From an uncultured Clostridia bacterium (lineage in GTDB: Bacteria; Bacillota_A; Clostridia; TANB77; CAG-508), in contig CANRFI010000018.1 of assembly GCA_947629855.1 (NCBI GenBank), forward strand, positions 1 through 22,008: a stretch of DNA of 22,008 nt. Direction: 5' to 3'. Positions 8,816-17,033 of this stretch are shown here, piece after piece (position 1 is the first letter of the stretch; each line of letters starts with the position of its first letter). A model generated the notes under the pieces. That model was not told where the DNA came from and searched no databases. It saw only the letters and a list, made by a program, of their open reading frames with translations. The translations under genes and the position numbers were made by a program.

Positions 8816-9503
8816 ATGATAGAATTTAGAAATGTAACAAAAACATATACAACAGGTACAGAAGCTGTAAAAAATGCAAATTTTATTATCGAAAAAGGGG
8901 AATTTGCGTTTTTAGTAGGATCATCAGGAAGTGGAAAATCAACTCTTATAAAATTAATATTAAAAGAAGAAGAACCAACTTCTGGTAACTTAATTATAAA
9001 TGGTAAAGATACAACATTTTTAAAACCAAGTAGAATTCCATATTTAAGAAGAAGTATGGGAGTAGTTTTTCAAGATTTTAGACTTTTACCAGATAAAACT
9101 GTTTATGACAATGTAGCATACGCAATGTACATTGTAAGAGCAACACCAAGACATATAAGAAGACAAGTTCCAATGGTATTATCTTTAGTTCGGATTAAGT
9201 GGAAAAGCAAAAATGTACCCAAATGAATTATCAGGAGGAGAACAACAAAGGGTAGCCTTAGCTAGAGCTTTAGTTAATAATCCATCTATGTTAATTGCAG
9301 ATGAGCCAACAGGAAACTTAGACCCAGATACAGCGTGGGATATTATGGAATTATTAAATGATATTAATATGAGAGGAACAACAGTAGTTGTTGCAACACA
9401 CGCAAAAGACATTGTAGACCGTATGAAAAAAAGAGTTATTCACATACGCAAAGGTGAAATAATAAGAGATGATAAAAAAGGTGGGTATGATTGTGAAATA
9501 TAA
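8816..9503 (+). CDS. ftsE: Cell-division ABC transporter ATPase FtsE, one +1 shift at CGG
   Basis: FtsE is the ATPase that works with FtsX to switch on peptidoglycan hydrolases. The ATG at 8816 (MIEFRNVTKTY) is preceded by GGGGAGA; an upstream ATG at 8786 lacks this site. Walker A (GSSGSGKST) lies at about residues 36-44 and the Q-loop is in VVFQDFRLL. CGG at 9191-9193 is in frame after LSLV; frame 0 ends 11 codons later. Skipping C9191 gives GLSGKAKMYPNELSGGEQQR, the signature motif, then Walker B (MLIADEP), the D-loop and the switch His in VVATHAKD. The total is 228 aa, typical for FtsE. Without the shift, Walker A and the signature motif would be on separate chains. The end overlaps ftsX. 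Confidence 0.96.
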
Positions 9504-10387
9504 CAGATTTGGATATTTTATTGGAGAAGGATTTGGAAATGTATTCAAAAATAAAAAATCAACAGGAGCATCCCTTATGATTATGTGTGCAACAATGATT
9601 ATTTTTGGAATTTTTCTAATTCTTACAGAAAATATAAATCATTTTGTAAGTCAAGTAGAATCAGAACAAGGAATACAAGCATTTATAGATGATTCTGCTA
9701 CTCAAGAGCAAATTGAAGAATTAGGAGAAAAAATAAGAGGGTTAAATGGAGTAAGTACTGTAGAATTTTTAACAAAAGAAGACGCATTTAACATAATGGG
9801 AGAAAGATTTGGAGAACATAAAGACTTATTAGTAGGGCGTGAAGAAATTTTCCCAGCATCTTATATTGTAACTTTAACTGACTTAACCTTAAGTAGTGAA
9901 GTACAAGATCAAATTTTAACATTTGACTATGTTACAGAAATAAACAGTGCAGATAGAACAGTTGAAACATTAATTAATTTAGCAAATGGTGTAAAAATAG
10001 TAACAGGAGTTATTTTAATACTATTAGTTATTATATCTGTATTTATTATATCTAATACAATTAAACTTACTGTTCACGCAAGAAGAAAAGAAATATCTAT
10101 TATGAAATATGTTGGAGCAACAAATGGATTTATAAGATGGCCATTTATTGTAGAAGGTATGGTAATTGGAATATTTGCAAGTATTATATCAATTATAATA
10201 GTAGGAACAACTTATAATATAATGGCAGAAAATGCAGTAAATTCACCATTATTACAAACAATAGGCTTAAGTTTAGTAACATTTAGTGATATGTTTAACT
10301 CAATTATCTTTGTCTATATGTTATTAGGAATAGGAATAGGGGCAGTGCGGAAGCGTTATCTCAATGAGAAAATATTTGAAAGTATAA
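9487..10387 (+). CDS. ftsX: Cell-division protein FtsX, one +1 shift at CGG close to the C-terminus
   Basis: FtsX is a four-helix membrane protein that couples FtsE ATP hydrolysis to extracellular hydrolase activation. The ATG at 9487 overlaps the end of ftsE. Transmembrane segments appear at about residues 24-46, 170-195, 220-245 and 265-290, with an extracellular loop after the first. CGG at 10348-10350 is in frame after GIGIGAV. Skipping the C gives GSVISMRKYLKV and a stop at 10385-10387, which is the conserved FtsX C-terminal end. Without the skip, frame 0 yields an unrelated Lys-rich tail ending at 10401, inside the next gene. The corrected total is 299 aa. The corrected stop also leaves room for the ribosome site of the next gene (AAAGGGG). 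Confidence 0.95.
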
Positions 10388-10397
10388 AGGGGAAGAT

Positions 10398-11633
10398 ATG
10401 AGAAAGGTTATAGGTTTTATTTTAGTTTTTATCCTTTCTAGTTTTAGCATACTTTCTTTTGTATATGCAGAAAATATAACAGACTTGCAAACTAGGCAAG
10501 ATGAATTACAAAATCAAATTACAAGTTCAAATGAAGAATTAGAAGGTGTACAAGGAGAGATTTCTGAAAATTTAGAGCAACTTCAAAGATTAGATGAAAA
10601 AATTGAAACTTCTCAAAAAGAATTAGAAGAATTAAATACTAAAATTGATGATTTGTTAGTTCAAATTGATGAAGTAGAATCAAAATTAAACTTAGCAGAA
10701 GAACAATATAACAAAAGAAAAGACTTACTAGAAGAAAGATTAGTGCAAATGTATAAGGCAGGAGATATACAATACTTAGAAGTAATATTAAGCTCAAAAA
10801 GTATTTCTGACTTTTTATCTAATTATTTTCTAATTACAGAACTTGCAAATTATGATACAGAATTATTAGAAAGTGTAGAAAAACAAAAAAATGAAATTGA
10901 ACTAGAAAAAGCAAAATTAGACAAAACGAGACAAGAGTATGCATCAATTAAGCAAAATCAAACAAAAACAGCAAAAATACTAGAAAATACAAAAAGTGTT
11001 AGAGAGAATTATATAGCAAAATTATCAGAAGATGAAAAAGCATTACAAGCAAAAATAGAAGAATATAATCAAGCATATGCACAAGTTAATGCAGAAATAC
11101 TTGCTCTTGCAATGGAAGGATTAGATTCTACATATATAGGAGGAGAATTAGAATGGCCAGTTCCAGGTTATACTAGAATTACTTCTAAATATGGAATAAG
11201 ATTTCATCCAATCTTACATATAAATAGATTACATTCTGGTTTAGATATTGGAGCACCAATGGGAGCAAACTTTGTAGCTGCAAATGATGGAATCGTTACA
11301 AAGGCTGAAATGACTTCAGGCTATGGCAATATGGTTATGATTGACCACGGTGGTGGAATTGCAACTTTATATGCACACGGCTCAGAAATCTTAGTTAAAC
11401 CAGGACAAGTTGTAAAAAGAGGAGAAGCAATTCTAAAAGTAGGATCAACTGGAATGTCAACTGGACCACATGCTCATTTTGAAGTTAGAATTAATGGTCA
11501 AACAACAGATCCATTACCATATGTTACAACAGGTGTAATACCAGGAACAGAAAATAAAACAGAAAATACAACAGAACAAAATTCAACAGAGAACACAACA
11601 AAAAATGAAACAGAAAAAAATGCAACTAATTAA
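10398..11633 (+). CDS. Coiled-coil M23 peptidase, EnvC/NlpD-like hydrolase
   Basis: This gene encodes a 411-aa secreted protein with a signal peptide (about residues 1-24, ending FVYA). Long coiled coils follow at about 28-130 and 155-235. The C-terminal M23 (LytM) domain lies at about residues 250-376, with the zinc motif HSGLDIG and the later HAHFEV. The tail is Thr/Asn/Glu-rich and low complexity. Position right after ftsX, and the coiled-coil plus LytM design, fit the FtsX-activated peptidoglycan hydrolase of the FtsEX system. Both CGG triplets (11348 and 11378) are out of frame (CAC GGT, CAC GGC) and the protein is continuous. Confidence 0.92.
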   Translation: MRKVIGFILVFILSSFSILSFVYAENITDLQTRQDELQNQITSSNEELEGVQGEISENLEQLQRLDEKIETSQKELEELNTKIDDLLVQIDEVESKLNLAEEQYNKRKDLLEERLVQMYKAGDIQYLEVILSSKSISDFLSNYFLITELANYDTELLESVEKQKNEIELEKAKLDKTRQEYASIKQNQTKTAKILENTKSVRENYIAKLSEDEKALQAKIEEYNQAYAQVNAEILALAMEGLDSTYIGGELEWPVPGYTRITSKYGIRFHPILHINRLHSGLDIGAPMGANFVAANDGIVTKAEMTSGYGNMVMIDHGGGIATLYAHGSEILVKPGQVVKRGEAILKVGSTGMSTGPHAHFEVRINGQTTDPLPYVTTGVIPGTENKTENTTEQNSTENTTKNETEKNATN

Positions 11634-11652
11634 AGAAAAATAGGAGGAACTT

Positions 11653-12889
11653 ATGAGAAAATTAGTATTTAAGATAATAGGAGGAATAATCAGTACAACT
11701 TTGTTATTTAGCACTATTTGTTTTGCTGCAACTGAGCAAGAATTAAAAAACAAAGTAACTGAAACAGAAGAAAAGTTAAATGGAGTACAAGAAGAAAAAT
11801 CAGAGACACAAAAAGAAGTGGATAAATTATCAACACAAATCGATACATATGAAGAAGAAATTGATAAGCTAAATGGACAAATAGATACTTTAAATACTAA
11901 AATAGAAGACTCTCAAAATAAAATAAAAGAAGCAGAAGAAAATTACAAAAAACAAGATGACTTATTAGAAAAAAGATTAGTTGCATCTTATATGTCAGGA
12001 GAAACTTCTTATTTAGACTTTTTGCTATCTTCTGATAACATAGTAGATATGATTTCAAATTACTATTTAGTATCTAAAATAGCAGATGCAGATACAGAAC
12101 TATTAGAACAAATAGAAAAACAAAAAAATGAGATAGAAGAAGCCAAAAAGGAATTAGAGGCAAATAAACAAGAGTTAGCAACTTCTAAAGCAAGTAAACA
12201 AAGTGTTTCTACTCAATTACAAACAGCAAAAAATGAAAAAAATCAACAAATAGCAAATTTATCTGAAGAGGAAAAAGATTTACAAACAAAACTTGATCAA
12301 TATAAACAACAATATTTGGCAGAACAAGAAAGAATAAGAAAAGCAGCTGAAGAAGCAGCAAGACGTGCACAAGAAAATCAAAATAAAGGACAAAATGGAG
12401 GAACTACAAGTAATCCTTCATCTGGAGGTTCAGGAGGAGTCGTACATAATGGTCAAATGAAATGGCCTTGTCCAAATTATACTTATATTTCATCTTATTT
12501 TGGAGGAAGGACATCACCTGGACGGAATAGGCTCTACTAATCACAAAGCAATTGACTTAGCTGCTCCACATGGTTCAAGTATCTTAGCAGCAGGTTCAGG
12601 AACAGTTATACTGGTTTCTAATTCTTGTACTCACGATTATCCAAAAAATTCAAGAAATAATTGTGGCTGTGGAGGAGGATTTGGCAATTATATAGAAATT
12701 AGTCATGGAAATGGATTAGTTACAGTTTATGCACACTGCTCTGCAATTTATGTATCAACAGGTCAAACCGTATCTGCTGGACAACAAATTGGAGCAGTTG
12801 GTACTACCGGACATTCAACTGGAAGCCATTTGCATTTTGGAATGATAAAAAATGGTACATATGTAGATCCATTACCATATATTCAATAG
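11653..12889 (+). CDS. Second coiled-coil M23 peptidase, one +1 shift at CGG
   Basis: This is a paralog of the preceding gene, 19 bp downstream, with an AGGAGG site. A signal peptide (about residues 1-25, ending CFA) is followed by coiled coils to about residue 240 and a Gly/Ser/Asn-rich linker. The M23 domain begins MKWPCPNYTYISSYFGGRTSPG. CGG at 12523-12525 is in frame after this; frame 0 ends five codons later. Skipping C12523 gives GIGSTNHKAIDLAAPHG, with the zinc His and Asp, then VYAHCS and HLHFGM with the other His residues. The total is 411 aa. The zinc site lies wholly after the shift, so a frame-0 product would have coiled coil but no catalysis. An extra Cys-rich loop (NCGCGGG) sits within the domain. 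Confidence 0.95.
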
Positions 12890-12947
12890 AGTAGTAATAA
12901 TATAATTTCGTAATTATTTTAAATAAAAAACATATAATATTAAATGG

Positions 12948-12968
12948 AGGCGGAAGTAAAATCCGCCT
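12948..12968 (+). repeat. Inverted repeat upstream of ctpA
   Basis: A perfect 7-bp inverted repeat, AGGCGGA and TCCGCCT around a 7-nt loop, lies in the 117-bp gap before ctpA. No T-run follows directly, so it is a poor terminator. It could be an operator or leader hairpin. A TATAAT-like box sits just upstream at about 12931-12938, with no convincing -35. Confidence 0.5.
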
Positions 12969-13006
12969 ATTGATTTTAATTATTCAGACAGGAGGAACTA
13001 AATCAA

Positions 13007-14209
13007 ATGGAGGAAAATAAAAGATTCCAAGTATATAAAATTATAATGCTAGTTGTATTAGTAGCATTTTTAACATTTTTACTTACATCAATAGGAATGT
13101 ATCAATATTTTGTAAACAAAAACAATAACATTAGTTCTTTATCTAGTAGTTCAGATATTCAAACAACTCTTAATAATTATAAAAGCATAATTGATAAATA
13201 TTATTTAGGCCAAGTAGATGAAGAAAAGTTAAAAGAAGGAGCAATTGAAGGTTATATAAGTGCTTTAAATGATCCATATACAGAATACATATCAAAAGAT
13301 GATATGAAAGATTATTTGGATGATGCAATGGGTAATTTTATTGGAATAGGTATTTATATGGTAGAAAATACTAAAGAAGATAAAATACAAGTGTTAGCAC
13401 CAATAAAAAATAGTCCAGCAGAAAGAGCAGGATTATTACCCGGAGACTTTATTATATCAGTTGATGGCATTCAATATAAAGGAAGTGATATGACAGTTGC
13501 ATCAAAAGAAATAAAAGGAGAAGCAGACACAACAGTAAAATTAGAAATACTAAGAGGAACAGAAACTAAAACCTTTGAAATTAAGAGAGAAAAGATAATA
13601 GTTAATCCAGTAGAAGGAAAAATACTAAGTAATAATATAGGTTATATAGAATTTGAATCTTTTGATGAAGATACTGCAGAGGAATTTAAAACAAAATTTG
13701 AAGAATTGAAAAATAAAGGAATAAAATCATTAATTATTGATTTAAGAAATAATGGTGGAGGAATTGTAGATGAAGCTTTAAAAATAGCGGACTATTTTGT
13801 AGACAAAGGAGAAGTACTTTTATATGAAGTAGACAAAAATAATAATGAAGAAATAAAAAAAGCAAGTGAGAATCCAATAATTAATATGCCTGTTGTTATT
13901 TTAACAAATGAAAATACGGCAAGTTCATCTGAAATACTTGCTGGATGTTTAAAAGATTTAGGAAAAGCAAAAATTGTTGGAACAAATACATTTGGTAAAG
14001 GTATAATTCAAAGTATATTATCATTACCAGATGGAAGTGGATTAAAAGTTACAACTCAGAAATATTTAACACCTAAAAAATCAGAAATCAATGAAAAAGG
14101 AATTGAACCAGATGAAGTAGTAGAGTTACCAGAAACAGTAGAAAACGTTTTATCAGTAGAAGAAAAAGATGATACACAATTACAAAGAGCAATTGAAATA
14201 TTAAAATAG
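13007..14209 (+). CDS. C-terminal processing peptidase, S41 family
   Basis: This is a 400-aa S41 protease of the CtpA/CtpB type that trims or degrades extracytoplasmic proteins. One N-terminal transmembrane anchor lies at about residues 12-34. A PDZ domain sits at about 95-175 (IGIYMV, AERAGLLPGDFIISVDG). The protease core includes IDLRNNGGGIVDEA, the Ser in ENTASSSEILAG (about residues 305-316) and the Lys in NTFGKGIIQS (about 328-337). A perfect AGGAGG precedes the ATG. It closes the ftsEX-hydrolase cluster, as in many Firmicutes. Three CGG triplets are all out of frame and harmless. Confidence 0.94.
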   Translation: MEENKRFQVYKIIMLVVLVAFLTFLLTSIGMYQYFVNKNNNISSLSSSSDIQTTLNNYKSIIDKYYLGQVDEEKLKEGAIEGYISALNDPYTEYISKDDMKDYLDDAMGNFIGIGIYMVENTKEDKIQVLAPIKNSPAERAGLLPGDFIISVDGIQYKGSDMTVASKEIKGEADTTVKLEILRGTETKTFEIKREKIIVNPVEGKILSNNIGYIEFESFDEDTAEEFKTKFEELKNKGIKSLIIDLRNNGGGIVDEALKIADYFVDKGEVLLYEVDKNNNEEIKKASENPIINMPVVILTNENTASSSEILAGCLKDLGKAKIVGTNTFGKGIIQSILSLPDGSGLKVTTQKYLTPKKSEINEKGIEPDEVVELPETVENVLSVEEKDDTQLQRAIEILK

Positions 14210-14219
14210 GAGGAATTTA

Positions 14220-14811
14220 ATGAACTTACCTAATAAATTAACCATATTTAGAGTTTTTTTAGTACCTTTGATGGTAATTATTCCATTTTTAGGAATAAAA
14301 GGAGAAATTTATGGAATACCAATTACTTATTGGTTAATAGACATAGTATTTATAGTAGCATCTCTAACAGATAAATTAGATGGATATTTAGCAAGAAAAA
14401 ATAATCAAGTTACTACATTTGGAAAATTTTTAGATCCATTAGCAGATAAAATATTAGTAATTGCTGCTATGATTATGCTAGTAGAAATGGAAAAATTACC
14501 AGCATTAATTCCTATTATTGTATTAGCTCGAGAATTTTTAGTATCTGGTTATAGATTAATTGCAGTAGAAAAGGGCGGAAAAGTAATTGCAGCATCTAAA
14601 TGGGGAAAATTCAAAACTGTTACACAAATGATAGCAATTATTTTAGCATTTATTGATTTAAATGCATTTGGAGAATGTTTTACTCGGAGACTTACAAAAT
14701 GGTGAATTTATTTTAAATTTAACAGTAACTATTATGATGATTGTACAAACAATTGCAACTATATTTTCAGGGGTTGATTATATGAAGGGTGCAAAAGAAT
14801 TAATGAAATAA
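14220..14811 (+). CDS. pgsA: CDP-diacylglycerol-glycerol-3-phosphate 3-phosphatidyltransferase, one +1 shift at CGG
   Basis: PgsA is an integral membrane enzyme that makes phosphatidylglycerol phosphate, the first step to PG and cardiolipin. It is usually essential. AGGAGG precedes the ATG. The CDP-alcohol phosphotransferase motif D-x2-DG-x2-AR-x8-G-x3-D-x3-D is complete at about residues 51-76 (TDKLDGYLAR, then GKFLDPLADK). CGG at 14685-14687 is in frame after GECFT; frame 0 stops six codons later. Skipping C14685 gives GDLQNGEF and a final hydrophobic segment ending at TAA 14809-14811. This restores the last transmembrane helix and a total of 196 aa, normal for PgsA. Confidence 0.94.
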
Positions 14812-14842
14812 AATGAAATTTGCTTGACAAATTTCATTTTTT
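14811..14842 (+). terminator. Terminator after pgsA, overlapping the greA promoter
   Basis: A perfect 11-bp hairpin (14811-14821 with 14829-14839, loop 7 nt) is followed by Ts. It begins at the last base of the corrected pgsA stop, which supports that stop. The -35 box of the greA promoter lies in its loop. Confidence 0.75.
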
Positions 14843-14852
14843 GCCGTAATAT
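14824..14852 (+). promoter_or_regulatory. greA: Promoter for greA
   Basis: A perfect TTGACA (14824-14829) and TAATAT (14847-14852) are separated by 17 bp. The start lies about 42 bp downstream, with an AAGGAG site. Confidence 0.8.
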
Positions 14853-14894
14853 AATAAAAGATTTTTTTAACAATATTTGAAAGGAGAATACACT

Positions 14895-15371
14895 ATGGAA
14901 GAAAAAGAAGTAATATTAACACAAGAAGGATATGATAATTTAGAAAAGGAGTTAAATTATTTAAGAACTGAAAAAAGAGCAGAAATTGCAGAAAGAATAA
15001 AAGTAGCTTTAGGATTTGGAGACTTATCAGAAAACTCAGAATATGATGAAGCAAAAACTGCACAAGCAGAAAATGAAGTAAAAATAGCAGAATTAGAAAA
15101 TAAAATTAGACATGCTAAAATCATTGATGAAAAAGAGATAGACACAGAAACAGTTCAAATAGGAAATATTGTAAAAGTTTTAGATATGGAATTTGATGAA
15201 AAAATAGAATATACCATAGTTGGTTCAACAGAAGTAAATTTAGAAGAAAATAAAATTTCTAATGAATCACCTTTAGGTGCAGCATTATTAGGTGCTAAAA
15301 AAAATCATATTGTAGAAGTAAATGCCCCAGCAGGTATTATGAAATATAAAATTTTATCAATAAAAAAATAA
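14895..15371 (+). CDS. greA: Transcription elongation factor GreA
   Basis: This is a 158-aa protein of standard GreA length. It inserts its coiled coil into the RNA polymerase channel to stimulate cleavage of backtracked RNA. The coiled coil includes LTQEGYDNLEKEL and GDLSENSEYDEAK, with the acidic tip residues. The C-terminal FKBP-like domain ends SPLGAALLGAKKNH and a short beta strand. The ATG at 14895 follows AAGGAG. No CGG occurs. The gene stands alone, with its own promoter and terminator. Confidence 0.97.
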   Translation: MEEKEVILTQEGYDNLEKELNYLRTEKRAEIAERIKVALGFGDLSENSEYDEAKTAQAENEVKIAELENKIRHAKIIDEKEIDTETVQIGNIVKVLDMEFDEKIEYTIVGSTEVNLEENKISNESPLGAALLGAKKNHIVEVNAPAGIMKYKILSIKK

Positions 15372-15408
15372 AAAAACCGAGATTCATATAAATGAATCTC
15401 GGTTTTTG
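15372..15408 (+). terminator. Strong intrinsic terminator after greA
   Basis: A perfect 11-bp stem (CCGAGATTCAT paired with ATGAATCTCGG, 4-nt loop) is flanked by A and T runs. It directly follows the greA stop. Confidence 0.92.
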
Positions 15409-15448
15409 AAGTTTAGATAGATGAAACTATGAATCTCTTAATTGTAGA

Positions 15449-15634
15449 TTAGTGGATATGGGCTTGTATAACTGTAGTGGTGGAATTTTCAGGTTTGATA
15501 CTATTTAAAAATTCTTCTAAAAATTCCACTATTTCTTTTCTTAACTCAAAATTAGATGCAACATACAGCCCAACACCTGTTTCAGTTAAAACATCCTTGA
15601 TAACAACTTGCCGAAATTTAAGATTCTTTTCCAT
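15449..15634 (-). CDS. Small uncharacterised protein with an in-frame CGG read as a triplet
   Basis: This is a 61-aa ORF that starts at ATG 15634 after a perfect AGGAGG, with its own promoter. I do not recognise it. It has an N-terminal beta-type segment, a probable amphipathic helix (KEIVEFLEEFLNSI) and a His-containing end. Codon 8 is CGG (15613-15611, followed by C). If the C were skipped here, the frame would close after eight more residues. This gene therefore breaks the rule that holds in the housekeeping genes. Codon use is less A-biased (GGG, CTG, TCC, ACC), which suggests recent acquisition. Alternatively it is not expressed as full-length protein. Confidence 0.6.
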   Translation of the reverse strand: MEKNLKFRQVVIKDVLTETGVGLYVASNFELRKEIVEFLEEFLNSIKPENSTTTVIQAHIH

Positions 15635-15682
15635 TTTTCTAGCCTCCTGATAATGATTTGCATTTTTGCAAGAATCTATATT

Positions 15683-15711
15683 ATTATAGCACAAAAAATA
15701 TCATATATCAA
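15683..15711 (-). promoter_or_regulatory. Promoter for the small minus-strand gene
   Basis: On the minus strand TTGATA (15711-15706) and a perfect TATAAT (15688-15683) are separated by 17 bp, about 50 bp before the ATG. The -35 box overlaps the deoD stop. Confidence 0.75.
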
Positions 15712-16430
15712 CATTTTAGAGACGATTCTAATGCTAATTTTATCATATTATTTAGTCCATTTTGTCTTTCTTCAGACGTTGCAACTGTTTTAATATATTT
15801 AGAATCTACAACACTCATTAAACAACTTGCTTTTTTATTAAGTAATTTTGCTGTATAAAACAAAGCAAAAGCTTCCATTTCTGCACCAATAGGATTAAAA
15901 TCTTGAGGAAAACGATTAAAAAATTGATTTAAATCTGTCATATAAAAATCAAAACAATCTGTACAAATAGTATTTCCTGTTACTATTGAAATATTTATTT
16001 CCTTTGAAGTATTAGAAATCTTTGAATTTAACTCTTTATTTGCTTCTACAATATGGCAATTTTCGTTGTTTAAAGTAAGAGCAAAATTACTTTCTGTAAA
16101 TACTTTCTCTGTTAGAATAATATCAAACAAGTTTAAATCTGATGAATATGCGCCACAAGAACCAATTCTAATAATATTATCTACATCATAAAATTTATAT
16201 AACTCATAACAATAAATTCCCATACTTGGCATTCCCATACCAGAAGCCATAACAGTTAATTCTTTTCCTTTGTAAGTTCCAGTATAAGCATACATTCCTC
16301 TTACACTATTTACTAATTTAGCATTGTCTAAAAAATTTTCAGCAATATATTTAGCACGAAGTGGATCTCCTGGCATAATAACAGTTTTAGCAATTTCACC
16401 TAAATTTGCTTCATTATGTGGTGTTGGCAT
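15708..16430 (-). CDS. deoD: Purine-nucleoside phosphorylase
   Basis: This is a 240-aa trimeric/hexameric-type PNP that splits purine nucleosides with phosphate in salvage. The start MPTPHNEANLGEIAKTVIMP is typical, followed by GDPLRAKYIAE with the phosphate-binding Arg, RGMYAYTGTYKG, ASGMGMPSMGIY, IRIGSCGA, and GAEMEAFALF with the substrate-binding Met-Glu. In the C-terminal catalytic segment an Asp is present in SVVDSK, where SD is usual. AGGAGG precedes the ATG. No CGG occurs on the coding strand. It has its own promoter, and lies between two genes of unlike codon use. Confidence 0.95.
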   Translation of the reverse strand: MPTPHNEANLGEIAKTVIMPGDPLRAKYIAENFLDNAKLVNSVRGMYAYTGTYKGKELTVMASGMGMPSMGIYCYELYKFYDVDNIIRIGSCGAYSSDLNLFDIILTEKVFTESNFALTLNNENCHIVEANKELNSKISNTSKEINISIVTGNTICTDCFDFYMTDLNQFFNRFPQDFNPIGAEMEAFALFYTAKLLNKKASCLMSVVDSKYIKTVATSEERQNGLNNMIKLALESSLKC

Positions 16431-16462
16431 AAATTCAAACCTCCTTATAATTTTATAAAAAC

Positions 16463-16491
16463 ATTATAGCAAAAACATAAAAAAAAGACAA
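16463..16491 (-). promoter_or_regulatory. deoD: Promoter for deoD
   Basis: On the minus strand TTGTCT (16491-16486) and a perfect TATAAT (16468-16463) are separated by 17 bp. The -35 box lies in the tail of the upstream gene's terminator. Confidence 0.65.
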
Positions 16492-16513
16492 GAAGCCCTA
16501 CTTAAAGGGCTTC
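16480..16513 (-). terminator. Terminator of the 120-aa gene upstream of deoD
   Basis: GAAGCCCT and AGGGCTTC form a perfect 8-bp stem with a 6-nt loop that contains the stop codon of the upstream gene. On the minus strand a T-rich run follows. Confidence 0.8.
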
Positions 16514-16864
16514 CTGTTTCCTGATGAGCTGAAAAACAAATCTTTCATTTTCCATATGATAAGGAACGTCTACAGCATAGCCGTTTTTCAGTAGAAGTTC
16601 CATCAAATGGACAGATATGCAGCAGTGAAAAATGACAACCTTTCCTACAGCATTTTTGACCTCAGTCAAATGGCATAACTTGGATAAATTGTCATCAACT
16701 TTCCGCGTCTCAAACCCGCTTCTAATGAACAATTTCTCGAATTCATCAGGCGATTGTTCCGAACACTCCTTTAATTCATTGAGTGCTTGATTGGCGTTAT
16801 GAAGATAAAACTCATCCTCATTAGTTACTTTTGCAACATCCTTAAAGTCGCAAGGCCTGTTCAT
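16502..16864 (-). CDS. Uncharacterised 120-aa protein with foreign-looking codon use and an in-frame CGG
   Basis: I do not recognise this protein. It has a predicted helical N-terminal half (about residues 20-50) and a hydrophobic strand/helix core (VVIFHCCISVHLMELLL). It has no signal peptide. The start follows AAAGGAGAG, with a promoter upstream. Codon use differs sharply from the neighbours: AAG, GAG, CTG, GTC, TCG and TGC are common. Codon 54 is CGG (16705-16703, followed by A). If its C were skipped, the frame would end 13 residues later, so here CGG must be read as an ordinary triplet for a full product. This points to horizontal transfer from a host with standard CGG use. Confidence 0.6.
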   Translation of the reverse strand: MNRPCDFKDVAKVTNEDEFYLHNANQALNELKECSEQSPDEFEKLFIRSGFETRKVDDNLSKLCHLTEVKNAVGKVVIFHCCISVHLMELLLKNGYAVDVPYHMENERFVFQLIRKQEAL

Positions 16865-16914
16865 TTGAACTCTCCTTTCATATCACAGTGCGTAAACAAT
16901 AAGTTACTAAGTTT

Positions 16915-16943
16915 ATTATACCATATTTGCATAGAAAAAGCAA
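16915..16943 (-). promoter_or_regulatory. Promoter for the 120-aa gene
   Basis: On the minus strand TTGCTT (16943-16938) and TATAAT (16920-16915) are separated by 17 bp. It is back to back with the plus-strand promoter at 16948. Confidence 0.55.
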
Positions 16944-16947
16944 AATA

Positions 16948-16976
16948 TTGACACTTAGAAAGGTTAAGTATATAAT
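16948..16976 (+). promoter_or_regulatory. Promoter for the penicillin-binding protein gene
   Basis: A perfect TTGACA (16948-16953) and a perfect TATAAT (16971-16976) are separated by 17 bp. A second TATAAT lies about 11 bp further on. Confidence 0.85.
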
Positions 16977-17033
16977 TGTTGTATAATCATATACATTTAA
17001 ATTACAAACGAAGCAAGAAAGGATTTATTATTT

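Noticed and set aside
12948..12968. Intrinsic terminator before ctpA
   Set aside because: The 7-bp stem is not followed by a T-run, so it is listed only as an inverted repeat.
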